From: Rhynchopus sp. YZ270_cl-10
Lineage: Eukaryota > Euglenozoa > Diplonemea > Diplonemida > Diplonemidae
Assembly (NCBI GenBank): GCA_964035575.1
Contig: OZ037852.1
Coordinates: forward strand, 248,001 to 312,000
Direction of reading: 5' to 3'
DNA length: 64,000 nt
The position numbers were made by a program, and so were the translations under genes. Shown here piece by piece: positions 35,534-45,198 of this stretch. Below the pieces are notes generated by a model. It searched no databases and was not told the origin of the DNA. It was given only the letters and a program-made list of their open reading frames with translations. How positions within the stretch are numbered: position 1 is the stretch's first letter; each line of letters opens with the position of its first letter.

Positions 35534-38500
35534 TTACTTTCTTTGTGAGGGCGGTGCGACGTCACTGAAGGCACGCACACGCTCCCGCACACTCGCAGAT
35601 GGGGTGTGGCGCTGAGTAGACGGACGCAGCCCAACACCGACACCCCCTACCGGCGACACCGAACGCTGCCGGATGTGCCTGCTGGCTTCTACCTCCTCAG
35701 GCAGGCGAGCACGTGGCGGCGACCATTTCCGCGTCTTGTGGTTCACCTGCGTTCTGTGCAGTGTGTACGGCGACGGGCCGGACAGGTCTTCTCCCCTCGC
35801 ACGCTGTTCTCCTCTTCCACCTCCTACTCCTCCTCCCCCTCCTCCTACTCCCCCTCCTCGCCTCACACCATACGGAGCCACACTCTGCTGCTGCGACTGG
35901 ACCGGCATTCTTGCGCGAGGGGGAGACCAGCCTGTTCTTGGCCGAGCTTGACTTTGCTTTGCGTCGGGGTGCACAGGTGCTTGCTGTTGTTGCTGGTGTT
36001 GATGTTGATGTTGTTGCTGTTGCTGCGTCTGCGTCTGCGTCTGCGTCTGCGGCTGTGGCCTATATGCCGGGATCTCCTGGCGTTGCTGCTGGCCGTACTG
36101 CGGTGCAGCAGGCGGTGGGGTGGGGGGTGTCTTTGTGGCACCTCCCACACCGCTGAAAAGCGAGGCAAGCCTGTTCACCACCCCTGCGCTGTGTGCTGCA
36201 GTTGCCTGCGACGGTGCGGCAGGTTGTGCCCGCGGTACACCACTGCCAGCACCACCACCACCCTGCACGTAACGGATGTTCCCTACCCCTGGCTCGGTTT
36301 GATGGGACCCCTCGCGGGACTGCGTCTGCGCGCGCGGGTCGGTTGTGGCAGTACCGTTGAGCGTTGCGTCGAGTATGTCCTCCATCGCGGTGAACTTCCT
36401 CGGTGATGATGGCGGCTCTGCCTGCGGGTTGTGGTCGAAGAGCGGGGAGAGCTGCGACGGTGCGACCTGCCCGTTGCTGCCGTGGCCTTCTCCTCCTGCG
36501 AGACGACGGAGGCCAACCTCAAGCACGTCGCTGGCAGTACCGAAGCCACGCAGCTTGGCAGTATCGTTAGAGATCCACGCGGAGTGTGCACTGTCCACAC
36601 CGTAGTGCTCCACCAACCCTGCGAGATAGCTTTCCGAGTCGTGGCTGTGCTGCTGCACTTCAGACCCCACTGCGCGCAGCATCTGCGGATCTTGCGCGGC
36701 ATACAGCTTGATGAGAAGCTTGCGAAACGCTGGCGGGGCTGCGTTCTGCTCAATCACCTTAGCGACGGCAGCGAGCTTCGCCTGCTGGGAGCTCTGAGCA
36801 TCCTTCTGCTGCTTCTTCGGCTTATCCCTCAGGGGCGACTGGTTGACACCACGCCTCTTCTGATCATAGTACCGATCGAGGTACCTGAACAACGCCTCCT
36901 CATTCCCCTTCCACCCCTCCAGCATTGCGTCTGCACGGTCCACCTTCGCCGCGTCGTTCCTCCGGAGGTACTGCACCAACCTGCTGCGCAACAGATTGTG
37001 TTTATCCTGTGAACGTGACGTGAGAGGGATGGGCACGGATTCACCAGGGGTATAGGCGGTGATGCGCTGTGCATTGTTATAAGGGTCGTCAGAGTCGATA
37101 GTGTTGGACCGCCTTCTGCCGCCCATTTTGATCCCTTTGTGTTCCTTATGGGTGAACTCATCGGGGTATTCTGGGCCAGAGTCGGAACTGTCTGCGTCAT
37201 CGTCGCTGACAAGGATGTTTTCTTTTTCGAGGTTCGACAGCGCAATCTGCTTGAGGGAGAACTGAACCTCGCCGGTCTTGCTGTTGACGAAGTGCTCCTT
37301 TCCGTTACGCTCATCAATGTCCTTCCGCCATTCGCCAACCCGCATCATCCGCTCCACCTCCTCCGCAACCATCCCTTCTTGGTCCCACACCTTCACCACC
37401 TTCACAGCTGCCACCCCTTTTCCATCGCTTACACGAATTCTCCTTCGTGTCCGTGCGTCGGATTCCTTAACGCGCTCCTTCGCCCTTCTTCTTGCCTCTG
37501 CTGCTAACGATCCTTCTTCACCTATGAATTCAGACTCACCCTGAAGAGCGTCTAACTCCTGCCGTACAATGTTCGTGAATGGAATGAAGGGAGCGATTTC
37601 AACATCGACGTCATCAAGCGCAAGGCTTTCTCCAGGTTGCCGTTCACCAACAATGCTGACACGTCGGTTTTTTTTGTTCGCGCCCTTCTTTTCGAGAGAT
37701 TTGCGGGCCACTTCAAAGATGTCTACGGCATTGCCTGCGTTGTCAGTGTACAGCTTTTTGCCACCTACCTTCTCAACCGAGAATTTCCCGCTTCGCACCA
37801 ACCGTGTTACTTCTTTGATGATTGATTCGGAACGTTTCTTCTTTGTCCGTTTTTCGCGTCCTTCCTTAGCGTCCTTCATGTCAAACTCTTGGTCCGATGC
37901 TAATAGCTTATCTTCATGCGTCTCTGCAGGTCGTTCTACGATGTCCCACGCAAGCTTCAACTCCGCCCTTCTACTCGGGTCGGCCATATTCGCTAGGACC
38001 GATTTTGCCTTAACGTATGCACCCTGCTTGGAGAGATCAATGGAATGGGTTTTAAGAACCTTGCTTGCCCATTCTTCTGCATCGCTTCGGTGGTCAGTCG
38101 CAATCTCGACAACCTTTTCTAGTCGTGTTGCCTCCAACCTCCGTCCCTTTGCATTGAGCTTCTCGACTTCGGCTTGAATCTTTCTTGCTTTGAGTTCTAA
38201 AATCATAGATTTTGTTCCGCCGTGCTTTTCGAAAACGGAGTGTGCATGAAGGATCCGTGCACGACGTCTTTTACGAAGAGCAGAAAAACCGTCAAACATT
38301 TCATCTACTGCATCACCACGGCCTTGAAATTTCATTTCTTCTGCCAACCCTTTGAGCGAGCCAAGCTCCATGAAAAGTCGTTTTTCTGTCATTCCGCTGG
38401 GGCGTACCGCATGTAGTGCCTCATCGATGTGACTTTGTAAGTATTTCTCTGCCAACGTCTCCGCCCTTTTTAACTCGATTATGTCATCCATTTTGGACAT

Positions 38501-40063
38501 TTTATTGAGCGCCTCTACTTCCGCCGCGAGGATGTCCTTCTTCAAATCGACGTCATACCAATTGATGCCTAGCCGCGCCAGTACCGCCAGCGCTCCATCC
38601 GTCTCTCGATCCGCTTTATGTTGATGCGCAAGAAGGATTTGAAGCGCCGCTTCTGCCTCTAAACCATCCTTTCTCAGCTTTGGGTCTCCTTTCATGACTG
38701 CAATGTGCTCGAGAATGTCCTTTTTGCGCTCCAATGTGTTGTCTCTGTGTACCCCCATGAAGCCAAGCTGCCGTTCCGCCCAGAGAAGCTCTTGCTCTTC
38801 GCTACCTTGGAAGCCGAGGGGTTGCTTTTCTTCGCTTCGTTCGTCTTCTTCGGAAACGATCTCAGAGACACTGCGTACTGTGGAGGCGGCGGGGCGTAGT
38901 GCTGGGGGTACGACGACGGGGCTGGCTGTAGGGGAGCGCTGGACAGATTGGTTCTTGGCCTTCAGGGCTGCTTCGCGAACTAACTCATCGTAGTCGGCGC
39001 CTGCGTCCTCGCGTGCAGGGACGCCTAATGCGTGCTGTAGTTTGCGTAGGTCGCGCTGCATCTGGCGTACAGCGTCTTTGTTGACTTGTTGTGTGACGTC
39101 CAGGTCCTCCTCGGCTTTGTTGAGCATCATCTTCAAGCGGTCGCGCTCCTGCATGAGGTATTTAGGGTCCATGACCTCCCACTCACGGTCGTTTGCTTGC
39201 ACATCAACGCCACTCCCATTCGAGGAGGAGACATCAGAGCTGCTCTCATCCTCACCCTCTTCCATCAGTTTGATCGTCTTTTTGTTCAGATTTTCGTGCC
39301 GGTCAAGCATGAGGCGTGCCCAGGTTTGGTCGTTTACGCGAGGTTGGCTGTGCAGTGGGCAGCGGGTGATGCGTTCTTTGAGGGTCAGACGCGCCTTTTT
39401 GTCGAAGGGTGACGCTCCGGTGTCACCACCGGGGACATCTGCACCCCATTCGTCTTCTTTTTCGGAGTCGGAGTCCTCCTTAGGAGGCGCCTCTACTTCT
39501 TCATCTAGCTTGTAGATGCCCATCAGACGTTCACGGAGGGAGAGGGGCGGTGGTGGTGGTGGCGGCTCTGGGGGTGGGATCACGAAGGTGCGCCAGTCTA
39601 CGGCACTCACATCTGCGTCGGTCCATACAAGAGGCTTTGCAAGAGAAGTGGACGTCGCACCAGGTGGTAGGGTAACCTTCAAATCTCCTTGGGTTTTCTG
39701 TTCTGCTTCGCTTCCCCCGTCTATTGGGCTGGTAGGCGCATTTTGGATAGATTTTGTGAGCGATTTGAACCCCTTTTTAATAGCTTTGCGAGGCCATGCT
39801 GCGTCAGAAAGTGCAGAAAATGTTGTATGTGCGTTGGTGTGCTTCAAGAGGTGTGTGCTCATTCCATTGAAGGAAGCGTACGTCACACGAGAGTTGTTTC
39901 CAAAGTTCTGTAAGGAGGCTTCCGAAGCTGCATCATTAGCGTCAGAAAAACGGACCCCTTTTTGTGTGCCCGACTTCGACTCGCTTGGCGTAGCGGCATC
40001 AGCATCGGGGATGTCTTCGTACGAATCTTCGTCGTCGTCACTCCATTCACCAGGCTCCGTCAT
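35534..40063 (-). CDS. Large low-complexity protein with WW-like segments and coiled coils
   Basis: Single-exon frame of 1509 codons; function not recognised. It has an acidic N-terminus (EWSDDDEDSYEDIPD), a proline run (PPEPPPPPPPLSLRERL, about 165-185) and predicted coiled coil around 300-345. A long charged helical middle follows. Two short segments have a WW-like pattern: KFSVEKVGGKKLYTDNAG at about 755 and EWRKDIDERNGKEHFVNS at about 908. A module near 1021-1066 (LVQYLRRNDAAKVDRADAML...EEALFRYLDRYY) recalls a motif common in kinetoplastid proteins. A Gln/His/Thr-rich tract lies near 1345, and two WSPPRAR motifs sit in the basic C-terminus. Probably a cytoskeletal or scaffold protein, by inference only. 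A possible acceptor (ACACACATAG) lies 60 nt upstream of the ATG. Confidence 0.8.
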   Translation of the reverse strand: MTEPGEWSDDDEDSYEDIPDADAATPSESKSGTQKGVRFSDANDAASEASLQNFGNNSRVTYASFNGMSTHLLKHTNAHTTFSALSDAAWPRKAIKKGFKSLTKSIQNAPTSPIDGGSEAEQKTQGDLKVTLPPGATSTSLAKPLVWTDADVSAVDWRTFVIPPPEPPPPPPPLSLRERLMGIYKLDEEVEAPPKEDSDSEKEDEWGADVPGGDTGASPFDKKARLTLKERITRCPLHSQPRVNDQTWARLMLDRHENLNKKTIKLMEEGEDESSSDVSSSNGSGVDVQANDREWEVMDPKYLMQERDRLKMMLNKAEEDLDVTQQVNKDAVRQMQRDLRKLQHALGVPAREDAGADYDELVREAALKAKNQSVQRSPTASPVVVPPALRPAASTVRSVSEIVSEEDERSEEKQPLGFQGSEEQELLWAERQLGFMGVHRDNTLERKKDILEHIAVMKGDPKLRKDGLEAEAALQILLAHQHKADRETDGALAVLARLGINWYDVDLKKDILAAEVEALNKMSKMDDIIELKRAETLAEKYLQSHIDEALHAVRPSGMTEKRLFMELGSLKGLAEEMKFQGRGDAVDEMFDGFSALRKRRRARILHAHSVFEKHGGTKSMILELKARKIQAEVEKLNAKGRRLEATRLEKVVEIATDHRSDAEEWASKVLKTHSIDLSKQGAYVKAKSVLANMADPSRRAELKLAWDIVERPAETHEDKLLASDQEFDMKDAKEGREKRTKKKRSESIIKEVTRLVRSGKFSVEKVGGKKLYTDNAGNAVDIFEVARKSLEKKGANKKNRRVSIVGERQPGESLALDDVDVEIAPFIPFTNIVRQELDALQGESEFIGEEGSLAAEARRRAKERVKESDARTRRRIRVSDGKGVAAVKVVKVWDQEGMVAEEVERMMRVGEWRKDIDERNGKEHFVNSKTGEVQFSLKQIALSNLEKENILVSDDDADSSDSGPEYPDEFTHKEHKGIKMGGRRRSNTIDSDDPYNNAQRITAYTPGESVPIPLTSRSQDKHNLLRSRLVQYLRRNDAAKVDRADAMLEGWKGNEEALFRYLDRYYDQKRRGVNQSPLRDKPKKQQKDAQSSQQAKLAAVAKVIEQNAAPPAFRKLLIKLYAAQDPQMLRAVGSEVQQHSHDSESYLAGLVEHYGVDSAHSAWISNDTAKLRGFGTASDVLEVGLRRLAGGEGHGSNGQVAPSQLSPLFDHNPQAEPPSSPRKFTAMEDILDATLNGTATTDPRAQTQSREGSHQTEPGVGNIRYVQGGGGAGSGVPRAQPAAPSQATAAHSAGVVNRLASLFSGVGGATKTPPTPPPAAPQYGQQQRQEIPAYRPQPQTQTQTQTQQQQQHQHQHQQQQQAPVHPDAKQSQARPRTGWSPPRARMPVQSQQQSVAPYGVRRGGGVGGGGGGVGGGRGEQRARGEDLSGPSPYTLHRTQVNHKTRKWSPPRARLPEEVEASRHIRQRSVSPVGGVGVGLRPSTQRHTPSASVRERVRAFSDVAPPSQRK

Positions 40064-40123
40064 TTTCTTTTGGATTCAACAAAAAAAATATCTCTCGCCC
40101 CTCTCCAATGGGGAGTCTGACTC

Positions 40124-40150
40124 CTATGTGTGTAGAAAAGGATCACCTTG
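40124..40150 (-). promoter_or_regulatory. Candidate splice acceptor upstream of the WW-like gene
   Basis: Minus-strand CCTTTTCTACACACATAG, then 60 nt to the ATG. The tract is weaker than at the other genes. Confidence 0.3.
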
Positions 40151-40507
40151 CAGTGGGGGGGATGTGTGGAGTGGGGTAGGGAAAATTATTGAGATTTATT
40201 CAAATTGCTGATAGAAGACTTCAAGGACGACACTCCGCTCTGTGGTGTAGTCCTCTCTTCCACAATACATCAAATGAACCTCCACCTTTTTTGCGATCCT
40301 TTTTTTCACATCTTGTTCTTTCGACGACTTTGTGCATTTCAACAACCATAGGAATAGTATCGAGATCTCTTACTGAAGAGAAAGCTAGAGATGAAGAGAT
40401 GGTTGAGTGGGTCGAGCGCATGCGTGGTATGTCCGCGTTCAGCGTAGAGGATGGTAGGGAAAATTATTGAGATTAAACTGATTTATTACTGGGGGGGGTC
40501 GAATAGT
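40151..40507 (+). repeat. Coding-like fragment, left copy
   Basis: Plus-strand stretches (about 40200-40260 and 40372-40450) resemble 44366-44520 in DNA and peptide (AAGGACGACACTCC; 'EEKARDEE' versus 'EEEARDEE'). GTAGGGAAAATTATTGAGATT occurs twice within it (near 40176 and 40454). The origin is unknown. Confidence 0.4.
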
Positions 40508-40621
40508 ACACGACGGACTAGTTATGACCATGACAGGTGATTTTACTAGTAAAATGACAGGTGAAAATTTTTGACAGGTGGTACCTGTCATTTTGACAGG
40601 TACCACCTGTCAAAATACAGG

Positions 40622-40760
40622 CACCAGGTACCCAGGTGCCCAGGTACCCAGGTACCCAGGTACCCAGGTGCCCAGGTACCCAGGTACCCAGGTACCCAGG
40701 TACCCAGGTACCCAGGTACCCAGGTACCCAGGTACCCAGGTACCCAGGTACCCAGGTACC
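40622..40760. repeat. 10-bp minisatellite CCAGGTACCC
   Basis: About 13-14 head-to-tail copies, two of them with GTGCC in place of GTACC. Confidence 0.95.
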
Positions 40761-41936
40761 CCCAATGACATAACGAAGTATCGCTTGAAAGTACCGTTCA
40801 ATAACCTTTCTTGGGTGTGCATGAAGTAGCACACAAGGTAGATCAAACGATAAATCAATCAGATAAACGTTACATCATCGGAAAATTGTTGGCACCGCCG
40901 CCCTGTCTTCGTATTTATTACGTCGACAGGCCAAACAGCGTTGGGCTCAGAAGAAGCAGTGCAAAACACTGGGGATCAACATGAGAACCAACTCCCAACA
41001 ACACAGGCTACCGAAGTAGCAGGTGGGGTGTTGCGGGTGTTTGGGGTGAAAGAAAATCGATTTTGGTAAGTTACAGCAGAAAATTCTTAAGTTTGCACTA
41101 GTCGAGAGAGGCTTACCCGCTGCAGTGAAGCAGTGCACCCATTTAAGGATGGAGAACGTGACACGCACATACAAGTATGTACGTTACTTCAACAAAGGCT
41201 GAATTCTGGTAATTCTAAGGGATGTGAATTCAGCCACCACGCAGGTAGTGTTTTAAGGTTCCTCGCTTTGTTCTGCACAGCGGGCTTATGATACAAAGGA
41301 GTTGCCCCCGCTCTCTTTCGCGCAAACTTAAGAAAATTCTGAAGTAACTACAACCTGGCGTGCGGGTACAGATGCATTGCTTTGTTCTTTCCTCAAAGTC
41401 ATGTGTGATCTCTCGGGTCTGTACTAAAGTCAGTGTTTAGATAAGCATCCACTTGACTCGTTCTAACAACCGTTGAAATCTAGAACAAAACAACACACTG
41501 CCCCTTCTCACACCAAGCCGCCATGCTTCAAGAGCATGCCCTGGGCAAAAATTACTGTGACAAAAACTGGTTTCTGGGGGAACGCAATATTTTATTGTGC
41601 CTAGTCCTCCGCAAGCAGAGGACAGACTTTCCGGATCCCGAAGTCGAATTTCTTGCACTAGCTATGCTCCCTGGGTTAATGGCTATAGCAGTGACTGACT
41701 AAGAGTTTCATAATAATTAGGGTGGTCTATGGGGTGGGTTAATGGAAAAGTTGGTTTATAAACCCGACTTTTTCATTAGGGTGGTCTCGGTCGCCACCTG
41801 ATTTTGAAATATTTGCACCAGCTCGTCCGTCGGCACTGCTTCGCTGTCACAATGAAGGGTCGTCGGTTCGGGTACCTGTTAAGAGAAATTGAGGACAAAA
41901 GTGACATTTAGAACAAAAAGAAAAAGTTGACTTGAA

Positions 41937-41965
41937 ATACAAAACCCTCTCGTGAACAGTGTACC
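41937..41965 (+). repeat. Short dispersed repeat, 'CCCTCTCGTGA'
   Basis: TTGAAATACAAAACCCTCTC recurs with one change at about 59088-59115, in the same orientation. Confidence 0.4.
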
Positions 41966-42619
41966 TTGGTACATGACCGGCTGTACCGGGGTGGACACCC
42001 AACAAGAGATAGATAGAGGTGCACAAATCCTGGGTCGCTAATTTGGGCGGGAAAAAATAGCTTCAATTTACATCCGGAGGCGAGACGTACATCCAGAGCG
42101 GGAAAATGTCGAAAAGGGGGAGCGGGGGTGGTGAAAACCGGGGGTTAAAAACATACCTCGCACTCGGTCCACTCTCCAGGTACGAGAACATCATTGGACA
42201 TACAAACCCACCACTGCGTCAGTAAATAGCTATTTCCCTCCCTCCCGCCAGGTTCGAGGGAGCACTTGAGGGAGGACAAAAAATGCCTATGGTTCGCGCA
42301 GGTGGTTTTCTTACGGGAAAAATCTGGGGGGCCGGGGCCGTGTTGCTGAGAATAACTCGCACTCTGCCCGGTGTGAACAAGCCCACACCAAAGCAATGGC
42401 TGTACAAGTCGATTTTTGCAGGGGTGGGCGGGCACCCGGGCTTTTTCCATTTTTTTGGATCGGAAAAAAATTAGGGTACATTGTAAAAAATGCAGCGGGA
42501 TTTTTGATGAAGAATAGTGATTTTGTGCATAAAAGGTAAATACGTCCCGAGCCCGGCGCGCGTAGCGCGCCGGAAGTTCTGAGCTTTCGCACGGTGGTGG
42601 GTGGGGTGGATCTTTATGA

Positions 42620-42779
42620 TATTCAAAGAGATGCAGAATCTCTGCGGACACCTCCTCACTGAGGTACCCTCGAGATGGTTCTTGGCATGCAAAAGTGCAG
42701 CAAGGGGTTCGTCGACAACTTGTGAGCGGAGACGTGTCTTCACCAACTTCAATCACGAAAATGCCCGCTCATCTTCGCA
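42620..42779 (-). pseudogene. hAT-type transposase C-terminal relic
   Basis: The minus strand reads CEDERAFS, one TGA stop, then LKLVKTRLRSQVVDEPLAAL. This is the conserved 'CER.FS.L..IKT.LRS...DE.L..L' block near the C-terminus of hAT dimerisation domains. Flanking sequence upstream does not hold one open frame. It is a fragment of a plain DNA transposon inside foldback element II. Confidence 0.6.
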
Positions 42780-43057
42780 AGACGAAACAGGGGGTCAGAA
42801 GGCGAGTCGCACAAACTCGCATTGTCCCGTACTCCTTCTTCAGTTGCGTCTTCATCTCCTCTCTGCTTGTCCCCGGCTTCACCGGATCCACCAGGAGCTT
42901 CTCCCCACTCCTTGTCATCTCCGAGGTCGGGTTGCAACGGAAGGAAATAGTCGGCAGATGGCTCGGGCGAGGAGGCTGGGAGGAAGATGAAAGAGGTGGG
43001 CGGCCCTTCGGGCCCCAGCCCACCTCTTCAATTTTTTTATTTGTACCTTTTTTGTTG

Positions 43058-43166
43058 TATCGACAATCACCTACCGAGGTAGGATCTGTACACAATGTCG
43101 CCCTAAGGCTTTGTACTTAATCGGTATGGACGGAGGCCATCCTCAACCCTAGAAAGTAGCTTTTAT
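43058..43166 (+). repeat. SINE-like dispersed family, copy B
   Basis: Aligns by eye with 17408-17545. Begins GTATCGACAATCACCTA and ends near AGCTTTTATTTG. Confidence 0.45.
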
Positions 43167-44149
43167 TTGTTGATTTGCATTCAAAGTGCTGTTTTATACA
43201 CAAAAGTTGCATCTTCAAAGTTTTAGAGTAAGGGGGTGGGTTAAAAGGGGTCACGTGAAGAAAATAAAGTAGTTGGCAAAAATTTCAGTACATCATGTTT
43301 CAGTCCTAACTGCATACATTGGTCGTAACAGAGGGGGACATCGTCAGTGCAAGACCCTCCGTGATGTAAAGAGATTAAGCCACTGTTGCTATTATCAAAC
43401 AGTTTTCCATGGTCTACTTGTCTTTTCTTAGAACTCAAAACCACAAAACCAAACGTATAAAAACATTTGCGACTTGGCTTCTGTCAGCTGGCAAGGGAGG
43501 TGTCGCTACTCACCTGTCCGAAGACTGCTGCCCTTTTTTTTTTTTTTTGAAGAATTCTTCATCGGATTCTTCAGCGCGGAAAAACTGATTATGGCTTAGT
43601 ACCGCACTCCCGTGTATTTGGTGCACCCAGATTAAAACACCCGATTTTTGCGTTTTTTTGCATTTTTTCGCCCAGTATTGAGGACATGTGGGGGTGAGGA
43701 CCACCGAGGGCAATTTTGTGAATTTTTTTGGGGTCAAAAATTGACTTGTCTTTCGTAAATCCCACGAAAAATCGTGGTGCGCAAAATCGCGTTTTAGACC
43801 CCCATAGATGCTCAAAAGTGTCAAATTTTGCTTTTAACGGCCTCAAATCGTCGAAATTCGCCCTAAAAGGGGGCAAAAAAAAAAAATTCGAGAGTCCCTT
43901 TCCCTGGGAGGCAATAGCCACCGGCAAAAACACCTGTCATATGACAGGTGGTACCTGTCATTTTGACAGGTACCACCTGTCATTTGACAGGTGCACCTGT
44001 CAAAATGACAGGTGCACCTGTCATTTTACAGGTACCACCTGTCATATTACTAGTAATATTCAATTATCACCTGTCATATTTTTAACTAGTAACACCACCT
44101 GTCATATCACCTGTCATGGCCATAACTAGTCCGTCGTGTAGACCCCCCC

Positions 44150-44346
44150 CTTTGAATAGTAGACCCCCCCCCAAAATTTTAGACTCCAATTTTTTTGACC
44201 CTATTTTAGGTGCTCGAAAGTGGATTCTGACCCCCATGTCCAGATCACAAAAATGCCCTCTGAGTCCAATAAAGCAACAGATTTCATGTTTTGAGTAGTT
44301 GTGGTAAAATGTGGAAAAAAAATTATACAGGGGGGGTCTACTATTC
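44150..44346. mobile_element. Small foldback inserted in the end of element II
   Basis: GAATAGTAGACCCCCCC (44154-44170) is repeated inverted at 44330-44346. It interrupts sequence that is continuous at the opposite end of element II (TCGAATAGTACACGACGG at 40499-40516). Confidence 0.6.
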
Positions 44347-44365
44347 GGCCCCCCCCCAGTAACAA

Positions 44366-44520
44366 ATTGCTGATGAATAAAGAATACCCCAAGGACGACA
44401 CTCCACCCTGCAAGTGGTGTAGTCCTACTCGCGAAGAGGAGGCTAGAGACGAAGAGAGGATTGGGGTAGAGTGGTATGACCACGCTCAGCGTGAGAATCT
44501 GAGGTCTGTACAGTAATATG
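44366..44520 (+). repeat. Coding-like fragment, right copy
   Basis: A plus-strand frame reads KDDTPPCKWCSPTREEEARD and on to HAQRENLRSVQ and a stop. A C..C and a downstream His suggest a zinc-binding tail, but no family is recognised. The diverged counterpart is at 40200-40450. Confidence 0.4.
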
Positions 44521-45198
44521 AATAGGTAGGGGGAGGAAAAGATGAGGGAACGATGTTGGTTGTTTTTTTTTTAATTTTGCATTAAAAGCTTCGTTGGATT
44601 TCGTTTTTTTTTTCATCGGCACAATAATTAGATTCATATACTTTCAGTTCACAGAATTGAAAGTATTTGAGAGGGTCAACACATGCACCCCAAAAATTGA
44701 AAAGTGCAAATGGCTCCCCCGAGCGCAGGGCACTGCTTTTCTCCACAGTTAATCAACCACAGAGAGCAAAAAGATGCTCTCTCGGTGTTGGATTTTTTTC
44801 TTAAAATATGTTTTGTAATTATTCCCCCAATGCCAGTTCCCCCTTCAATAAGAATCTATGGTTTTGTGTTTTGTTTTTTTCTTGGATTTTGTTTTTTTCA
44901 AATAAAATACTCTATGTGGGGGAAATCTTAGCAGACTGTTCCAAGAATCTTTTATTATTTTTGGCACAGTCAAGGTGGGGAGTTTGGTTGGGGCAGCTAA
45001 AAAAAAAAAACGTTTCGCATATAAAAGAAAAACAAATAACGCGGAGGCAACTGCTATTTGAAGTCAAAAAAAAGGGGGGAGGAAAGATTATACAGATGAT
45101 CCCAAGCCTTTTGTTGTACTTAGTCACCTTTAAATCTTTAGCATTTTCCCCCGCCCTTTTCTCTCTTTTTTGTCATCTTCCTTATTCCTGGCAATGGC
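44521..45198. other. AT-rich spacer
   Basis: No gene. Family 2 copy at 44697-44750 and hairpin family 1 copy at 45094-45130. Confidence 0.5.

Larger units (their letters stand above)
40508..44139. mobile_element. Foldback element II with GGTAC minisatellite
   Basis: Inverted ends of 33 bp (40508-40540 and 44107-44139) differ at one base; they contain ACGACGGACTAGTTATG. Left and right palindromic arrays of TGACAGGTACCACCTGTCA (40533-40618; 43938-44115) are followed on the left by a 10-bp minisatellite (40622-40760). The 3.2-kb core includes a hAT relic and a SINE-like copy, so it has accumulated other elements. Further outward, TTACTGGGGGGGG sequences on the two sides are also inverted. It has the same layout as foldback element I but no shared end sequence. 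Confidence 0.65.
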
